A DNA stretch of 19,420 bases from contig DTVC01000042.1 of assembly GCA_012963775.1 (NCBI GenBank), positions 1,886 through 21,305 of the forward strand, given 5' to 3'. How positions within the stretch are numbered: position 1 is the first letter of the stretch; every line of letters starts with the position of its first letter. Positions 15,339 to 19,420 of the stretch are shown here, one piece after another. The notes beneath the pieces are model-generated. The model saw nothing but the letters and a program-made list of their open reading frames with translations. It was not told the origin of the DNA and did no database searches. This stretch comes from Candidatus Pelagibacter sp. Its GTDB lineage: Bacteria > Pseudomonadota > Alphaproteobacteria > Pelagibacterales > Pelagibacteraceae. The position numbers were made by a program, and so were the translations under genes.

Positions 15339-16632
15339 CTTTTAATCCACCCGTTTCTGATTTTCTCAATTCAATAGTACCTCCGTGAGATCTAATTATA
15401 TCTGATGAAATAGATAGGCCCAAGCCCACACTTGATTTAGTTTCACTTCTGCTTTTATCAATTTTGTAAAATGGTTTAAAAACATTTTCATATTCTGAAG
15501 CGGGGATGCCAGGTCCGTCATCTTCAATAATAATCACTATAGTTTTTCTAATTTTTGCCAGTTTTACTTTAACTTTTGTCGCGTATTTAAGAGCATTATC
15601 TATTAAATTGTTTAAACATCTTTGAATAAGATTTTTTCTTCCGTTAAATATTGTTTTTTCTGGTTGATCTAATGAAATATCTGCATTTTCATATTTTTTT
15701 ACAGTAGATTTAATTAACTCCGATATATCAAATGTTTCAGTTTTATCTGAAAAAGTTGATTTAGAAAATTGAAGATACTCATTCAGCATTTTTTCCATTT
15801 CATATACATCTCCAGATAGTTTTTTAGAAATTTTCATATCTTTAATTAGCGCCAATTGAAGTTTAATTCTTGTTAGAGGTGTTCTTAAATCATGACTGAT
15901 ACCTGATAACATTTCTGATCTTTGATTTAGATGTCTTATAATTCTTTTTCTCATTCGATCAAATTCATATCCTGCTTTTCTTATTTCTAAAGCTCCAGAA
16001 GGTCTAAATTCCTCTATATCTTCTCCTCTGCCAAATTTTTCTGATGCTTCAGCTAATTTAATAATTGGTCTTGTTTGATTTTTTAAAAAAATTATAGCTA
16101 CTAATATTAATAAAAAAGCAGGCAATGTTATCCATAAAGCAAATATTCTAATAGAAGAAGCTTGAATTCTTTCCTTTGGAAAAAAAATTTGTAAAACTCC
16201 TTCTCTAAATTTTATCCTTAAATCAACAACTTCTTTATGTGCCATTGTATTAAACCAATAAGCATTAAATTTTGGTTTCAACTCTCTTCTTAAGGTTCTG
16301 TCCATTGGACTAAACCATCTCTCAACTTTTATATCGGGGAGTTTTTCATTTTCTAAAAATCTAACAGAAAAATTAAAGTTTTGATTATATAAATCAGTAA
16401 TCATTTGTTTATTATAATGACTTTCATTATTATAAATATCAATAATAGTAACTATTTCACTTACCAATGACCTAGTCATGCCTTTGTTTGTTTTTATCCA
16501 AAGACTGTCAAAAAAAACAATTAAAATAGTAATTTGCAAAATAATTATAGGTGTAGCTACAATTAATAGTCCTCTATAAAATAATTGTTTTGGTAATAAT
16601 TTTTTTATAAATTTATTCAATCCATAAAACAT
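15316..16632 (-). CDS. Membrane sensor histidine kinase, EnvZ-like
   Basis: Numbering from the ATG at 16632 (438 residues). Transmembrane helices lie at about 20-42 and 163-184, flanking a periplasmic sensor region of about 120 residues. HAMP follows at about 185-235. The dimerisation helix has the H-box SHDLRTPLTRIK with phosphoacceptor H247. The ATPase domain shows N-box NLIDNALKYA (342-351), G1 DDGPGIP and G2 GLGLSI. No key residue is missing. The H-box and topology resemble EnvZ; the signal is unknown. Starts are uncertain: GTG 16641, ATG 16632 or TTG 16620. The TTG would give MNKFIKKLLP and an 8-base overlap with the response regulator stop, copying the marR/regulator junction. Overlaps ubiK by 23 bases at its 3' end. 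Confidence 0.93.
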   Translation of the reverse strand: MFYGLNKFIKKLLPKQLFYRGLLIVATPIIILQITILIVFFDSLWIKTNKGMTRSLVSEIVTIIDIYNNESHYNKQMITDLYNQNFNFSVRFLENEKLPDIKVERWFSPMDRTLRRELKPKFNAYWFNTMAHKEVVDLRIKFREGVLQIFFPKERIQASSIRIFALWITLPAFLLILVAIIFLKNQTRPIIKLAEASEKFGRGEDIEEFRPSGALEIRKAGYEFDRMRKRIIRHLNQRSEMLSGISHDLRTPLTRIKLQLALIKDMKISKKLSGDVYEMEKMLNEYLQFSKSTFSDKTETFDISELIKSTVKKYENADISLDQPEKTIFNGRKNLIQRCLNNLIDNALKYATKVKVKLAKIRKTIVIIIEDDGPGIPASEYENVFKPFYKIDKSRSETKSSVGLGLSISSDIIRSHGGTIELRKSETGGLKVMISLPV

Positions 16633-17290
16633 AACCTGCACCTCTTATTGTTTGTAAATATTTTGGATTTTTGGGATCTGATTCAATTTTTTTTCTTAAT
16701 CTAGTTATTATTACATCAATAGATCTTTCTTTGTCTAAGTTTAAAATTCTTCCAATTTCATCTCTTGAAAAAGTCTTTCCAGGTGAGTTAATCATTTCTT
16801 CAAGAATTATTTTTTCTGCGTTGTTTATTTTATATTCTTTGCTATTTTTAATAATTAAATGTTTGTTTAAATCAATCTTTATACTTCCAAATTCAATTAC
16901 TCTTTTTAAATCTCTTCTTTTAGTTTTATTAAGAATATTTTTTATTCTTAAAACTAATTCTTTTGGTTCAAAAGGTTTAGGTAAATAATCATCAGCACCT
17001 ACTTCTAACCCTTCAACTCTCTCTGATACTTCACTTTTGGCAGTCAAAAGAATTATAGGAGTCTTTATCGAATTTTTATTTTCCTGAGTAAATTCTAGTC
17101 CACTTTTTCCAGGCATCATAATATCTAATACAATTAAATCAAATTTTACCACTTCTATTTTTTTGCTAGCATCTTCTGCGCTATTAGCAGTGGTTACTAA
17201 AAAATTATTTTCATTTAAGTATTGTTTGACTAAATTTCTTATTCCATCATCATCATCAACTACTAAAATATGTGCAACAAATTTATTCAT
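16613..17290 (-). CDS. OmpR/PhoB-family response regulator (EnvZ/OmpR- or PetR-like)
   Basis: Receiver domain 1 to about 120: acidic pocket VDDDD (11-15), phosphoacceptor D56 (VLDIMMP), switch threonine T83 (LLTAKS) and K105 (LPKPFEP). The C-terminal winged helix (about 130-225) has the recognition helix in SIDVIITRLRKKIE and the wing in YLQTIRGAGYVLW, the OmpR/PhoB pattern. At 225 residues it is complete. It overlaps the MarR-type gene by 8 bases upstream and the kinase gene downstream, so all three form one operon. In Rhodobacter capsulatus a MarR-type gene (petP) and an OmpR-type regulator (petR) lie beside petABC; the same pair occurs here about 8 kb from petABC, with a kinase added. Orthology to PetR is inference. 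Confidence 0.94.
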   Translation of the reverse strand: MNKFVAHILVVDDDDGIRNLVKQYLNENNFLVTTANSAEDASKKIEVVKFDLIVLDIMMPGKSGLEFTQENKNSIKTPIILLTAKSEVSERVEGLEVGADDYLPKPFEPKELVLRIKNILNKTKRRDLKRVIEFGSIKIDLNKHLIIKNSKEYKINNAEKIILEEMINSPGKTFSRDEIGRILNLDKERSIDVIITRLRKKIESDPKNPKYLQTIRGAGYVLWIE

Positions 17291-17720
17291 TAATTATTTT
17301 TTTTAATACATTGTTGAAATATAAAACTTCTTTTGAATTAGAGTTTACAAGAGCTTTATAAATTCTCTTTTTTTGAATAGAAAATATTTCATCAAAAAGT
17401 TTTAAACCTTTATCACTTAAATATACATGTTTTAATCTTGTATCTTTTTCATCTTTTTTAAATTTAATAGCTTCTAATTTAATTAAATCTTTCAAAACTC
17501 TATTTAAACTTTGTTTAGTTACTTTAAGTTTTTTCAAGAGTTTAGAAATAGTAATTCCCTCATATATAGAGAGCAAATGGATAACTTTGTGATGAGCTAT
17601 TCCAATTGAATATTTATCAAGGATTTTTTTTGCATCGAAAAAGGTTTCACGATAACTTATGAATATCTTTTCTATAAACTCTTTTAACTGATCATCTTTT
17701 AAATATAGAAGTTCTTTCAT
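17283..17720 (-). CDS. MarR-family transcriptional regulator (PetP-like)
   Basis: A 145-residue winged-helix protein: N-terminal dimerisation helix (about 10-36), helix-turn-helix at about 57-82 (ITISKLLKKLKVTKQSLNRV), wing at 83-101 (KKDEKDTRLKHVYLSDKG, with the DxR of the family), and C-terminal dimer helices. MarR proteins bind short palindromes, often near their own promoter. A candidate is the TTG(N14)CAA element at 17736-17755 in the gap to ilvE. It is first in the operon with the response regulator and kinase and overlaps the regulator start by 8 bases, suggesting that the signalling pair is made in step with it. In R. capsulatus, PetP is a MarR-type protein encoded with PetR. Confidence 0.88.
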   Translation of the reverse strand: MKELLYLKDDQLKEFIEKIFISYRETFFDAKKILDKYSIGIAHHKVIHLLSIYEGITISKLLKKLKVTKQSLNRVLKDLIKLEAIKFKKDEKDTRLKHVYLSDKGLKLFDEIFSIQKKRIYKALVNSNSKEVLYFNNVLKKIINE

Positions 17721-17735
17721 AAATGATAAGTTATA

Positions 17736-17764
17736 TTGACATATTCTATATACAAAGATATTTT
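17736..17764 (+). promoter_or_regulatory. Candidate sigma70-type promoter for ilvE
   Basis: A perfect TTGACA at 17736-17741 is followed after 17 bases by TATTTT at 17759-17764 (weaker -10). Initiation near 17771 would leave a leader of about 13 bases before the ilvE ATG. This is the only consensus -35 I noticed in an intergenic gap. The same gap carries the marR promoter on the other strand, so a regulator bound here could act both ways. Confidence 0.45.
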
Positions 17765-17783
17765 TTTAAAAAAATAAATCTAA

Positions 17784-18665
17784 ATGATACCTTACGACAA
17801 AAGATCTGGAAAAATATGGTGCAACAATGAACTTGTTGATTGGCAAGAAGTAAAACTTCATGTTTTGAGCCATGGTCTGCATTATGGTAGCTTTGTATTC
17901 GAAGGCTTAAGAGTTTACGATGAAAAAATTTTTAAATTAGAAGAACATACTGATAGATTTTTCTATTCAGCAAAGAGAATGGATATAAAAATTCCATATT
18001 CAAAGGATGAAATAAATCAAGCAACAAAAAAAATTGTTTCAGTACAGAATGTTCAAAATGGATACATCAGACCTTTTGCTTGGAGAGGAAGTGAAATGAT
18101 GGCAATATCTGCTCAAAATACAAAAATACATGTAGCAATTGCAACCTGGGAGTGGGGAACTTATTTTGATCCAAAGTTAAAATTAGAAGGAATAAAACTA
18201 AATATATCTAAATGGAGAAGACCAGCCCCAAACACTATTCCGTGGGACACTAAAGCATCAGGTCTTTATATGATTTGTACTTTGTCTAAACATGAAGCAG
18301 AAAGACAAGGTTACTCAGATTCTTTAATGCTAGACCACGAGGGAAATATTGCAGAAGCTACTGGCGCAAATATTTTTTTTAAGGATAAAAATGGTGATTT
18401 ACATACTCCAATTCCAGATTCTTTTTTAGATGGCATAACTAGAAGAACAGTGATTGAAATCGCAAAATCCAAAAATATTAATGTAAATGAAAGAAAGATT
18501 AGTCCCGATGAACTTTCCAATTTTGTTGGATGTTTTATAACAGGAACTGCAGCAGAAATAACTCCAGTTTCTAAAATTTCTAATCATGAATATAAAGTTT
18601 GTAATGTTATTTTAGATTTGTCAGAGAGCTATGATAAATTAGTTCGTAAAAAAAAAGTAGCTTAA
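17784..18665 (+). CDS. ilvE: Branched-chain amino acid aminotransferase (class IV PLP enzyme)
   Basis: Final transamination in leucine, isoleucine and valine synthesis. The N-terminus (IPYDKRSGKIW; HVLSHGLHYGSFVFEGLR at 26-43) is typical and supports the ATG at 17784. PLP-site residues: K157 in DTKASGLYM (Schiff base), E191 in IAEATGANIFF (ring nitrogen), R58 (phosphate contact). The late motif FVGCFITGTAAEITPV at 248-263 is also diagnostic. Class IV also includes D-amino acid transaminase and aminodeoxychorismate lyase, but the length (293) and FEGLRVY pattern favour IlvE. Single gene between two leftward units. Its stop overlaps the pgsA stop by 4 bases. The leader is short and lacks a Shine–Dalgarno sequence. 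Confidence 0.96.
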   Translation: MIPYDKRSGKIWCNNELVDWQEVKLHVLSHGLHYGSFVFEGLRVYDEKIFKLEEHTDRFFYSAKRMDIKIPYSKDEINQATKKIVSVQNVQNGYIRPFAWRGSEMMAISAQNTKIHVAIATWEWGTYFDPKLKLEGIKLNISKWRRPAPNTIPWDTKASGLYMICTLSKHEAERQGYSDSLMLDHEGNIAEATGANIFFKDKNGDLHTPIPDSFLDGITRRTVIEIAKSKNINVNERKISPDELSNFVGCFITGTAAEITPVSKISNHEYKVCNVILDLSESYDKLVRKKKVA

Positions 18666-19246
18666 TTTTTTTGATCCTCAGAAATAGCATGATCAATGCT
18701 TTTTCTTAAATATTCATACCCAGTATAAAGAGTTATAAAAGCTGAAAGCCAAAGCAATATTATTCCAATTGTTTGAGCGTTGTAATCTTGAAAATTAACA
18801 ATTTTATTTCCAGTTTCTCCGGTAAGCAATATTGCAATAGCGAACATTTGCAAGAATGTTTTCATTTTTGCTAAATTTGAAACTGGAAGTTTAATTTGTT
18901 CTTTTGCCAAAAATTCTCTTAAACCAGAAACTAATATTTCTCTTGTTAAGATAATTATTGCCGCGATTACTTCATAGTTTTGAATAGTTCCATTCATCAC
19001 TAACAATATTAGTGCCGTTGCAACAATTATTTTATCCGCAATTGGGTCTAGCAATTCACCCAATTCAGATTCTTCTTTGTACATTCTAGCTAATAAACCA
19101 TCCAGAAAATCTGTAAATGAGGCAATTAAAAATAAAGCAAATGGAATAATGTCCCCATAAAATCCTGGTAAATAAAAAGTAATTACAAATACTGGAACAA
19201 TTATTATCCGGCCTATTGTTAAGTAATTTGGTATTTTAAATTTCAT
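18662..19246 (-). CDS. pgsA: CDP-diacylglycerol–glycerol-3-phosphate 3-phosphatidyltransferase
   Basis: Makes phosphatidylglycerol phosphate, the committed step to phosphatidylglycerol and cardiolipin. The CDP-alcohol phosphatidyltransferase signature is complete: D46, D49-G50, A53-R54, then G63, D67 and D71 ([11 protein letters not shown] ... GELLDPIAD). Several transmembrane segments are visible in 194 residues, and the N-terminal [11 protein letters not shown] is typical of PgsA rather than phosphatidylserine synthase. Its ATG overlaps the uvrC stop as ATGA (19246-19243), so the two are translationally coupled; this uvrC–pgsA pairing is widespread in proteobacteria. Product lipid is the donor used by Lgt, encoded at 15033-14263. 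Confidence 0.97.
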   Translation of the reverse strand: MKFKIPNYLTIGRIIIVPVFVITFYLPGFYGDIIPFALFLIASFTDFLDGLLARMYKEESELGELLDPIADKIIVATALILLVMNGTIQNYEVIAAIIILTREILVSGLREFLAKEQIKLPVSNLAKMKTFLQMFAIAILLTGETGNKIVNFQDYNAQTIGIILLWLSAFITLYTGYEYLRKSIDHAISEDQKN

Positions 19247-19420
19247 TCGTGAAAGAAATTATATATTTTTTTTGCAACTTTTTCCTCAACTCCTTCAACA
19301 GACTTTATCTCTTCTAAACTAGCTGATTCTACGGCTCTTGCAGAGCCAAAATGGTTGAGCAGCGATCTTTTTCTCATGGAACCTATTCCATTTATCTGAT
19401 CCAATAATGATCTTCGAATA
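19243..19420 (-). CDS. uvrC: Excinuclease ABC subunit C, C-terminal end only (5' part beyond window)
   Basis: The last 58 or so codons of a leftward gene, ending in TGA at 19245-19243. The translation shows the tandem helix-hairpin-helix of Uvr[21 protein letters not shown], then [20 protein letters not shown] and [15 protein letters not shown]. This domain binds DNA near the junction during nucleotide-excision repair. The nuclease domains lie outside the window. The pattern S-LD-I-GIG--R---LL-HFGS is specific enough to prefer UvrC over other HhH proteins, and the ATGA overlap with pgsA supports this. Confidence 0.93.
   Translation of the reverse strand, partial: IRRSLLDQINGIGSMRKRSLLNHFGSARAVESASLEEIKSVEGVEEKVAKKIYNFFHE

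Noticed and set aside
16633..16641. GTG at 16641 as the histidine kinase start
   Set aside because: It adds only three residues, overlaps the response regulator further, and lies upstream of an ATG (16632) and a TTG (16620) that fit the junction better.
1..19420. Search by eye for CRISPR, insertion sequences, prophage, toxin–antitoxin or defence genes and direct repeats
   Set aside because: Nothing found; nearly all bases fall in housekeeping genes with normal alphaproteobacterial context, so no novel multi-gene system is claimed.

Overview
The window looks like ordinary core chromosome of a streamlined, very AT-rich alphaproteobacterium, most likely of the SAR11/Pelagibacterales type. The basis is strong A+T bias in coding and intergenic DNA (judged by eye, not counted), almost no intergenic space, overlapping gene ends, alphaproteobacterial forms of the cytochrome bc1 operon (Rieske, full-length cytochrome b, cytochrome c1), and the neighbourhood ubiK / lgt–NDUFAF7-like methyltransferase–pgeF–prs–rplY–pth–ychF. 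No mobile element, CRISPR array, phage gene, rRNA or intrinsic terminator with a GC-rich stem was seen. One tRNA gene (Gln, anticodon TTG) is present.

Layout from left to right. A 3'-truncated uracil-DNA glycosylase gene runs leftward (1-701). Diverging from it by 11 bp is a rightward group: a secreted TPR protein, ispE, tRNA-Gln and the CCA-adding enzyme. A leftward trmL–hemF–greA group (6450-4650) converges on it. From a 66 bp divergent gap the petABC operon (6517-9077) runs right. It meets the 3' end of a seven-gene leftward group (15033-9054): lgt, NDUFAF7/MidA-like methyltransferase, pgeF, prs, rplY, pth, ychF. A small ubiK gene (15084-15338) diverges from lgt. A leftward MarR–response regulator–histidine kinase group (17720-15316) follows, then ilvE rightward, then a leftward uvrC–pgsA pair that enters from the right edge.

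Functionally the window is housekeeping: DNA repair (udg, uvrC), translation and tRNA biology (cca, tRNA-Gln, trmL, rplY, pth, ychF), transcription elongation (greA), respiration and its cofactors (petABC, hemF, ubiK, an NDUFAF7-like factor), membrane and envelope (lgt, pgsA, pgeF), precursors (ispE, prs, ilvE) and one signalling unit. I do not see an undescribed multi-gene system.

The observations most worth checking concern gene starts and junctions. They are: a pgeF gene whose only sensible start is a CTG one base after the upstream stop; a CCA-adding enzyme gene starting 3 bases after a tRNA 3' end; two junctions in the marR–RR–HK operon built from the same 11-nt sequence; divergent starts 11 bp apart; a 12-bp AT-only palindrome between lgt and ubiK; and a family-4-type UDG that has lost its usual iron–sulfur cysteines.
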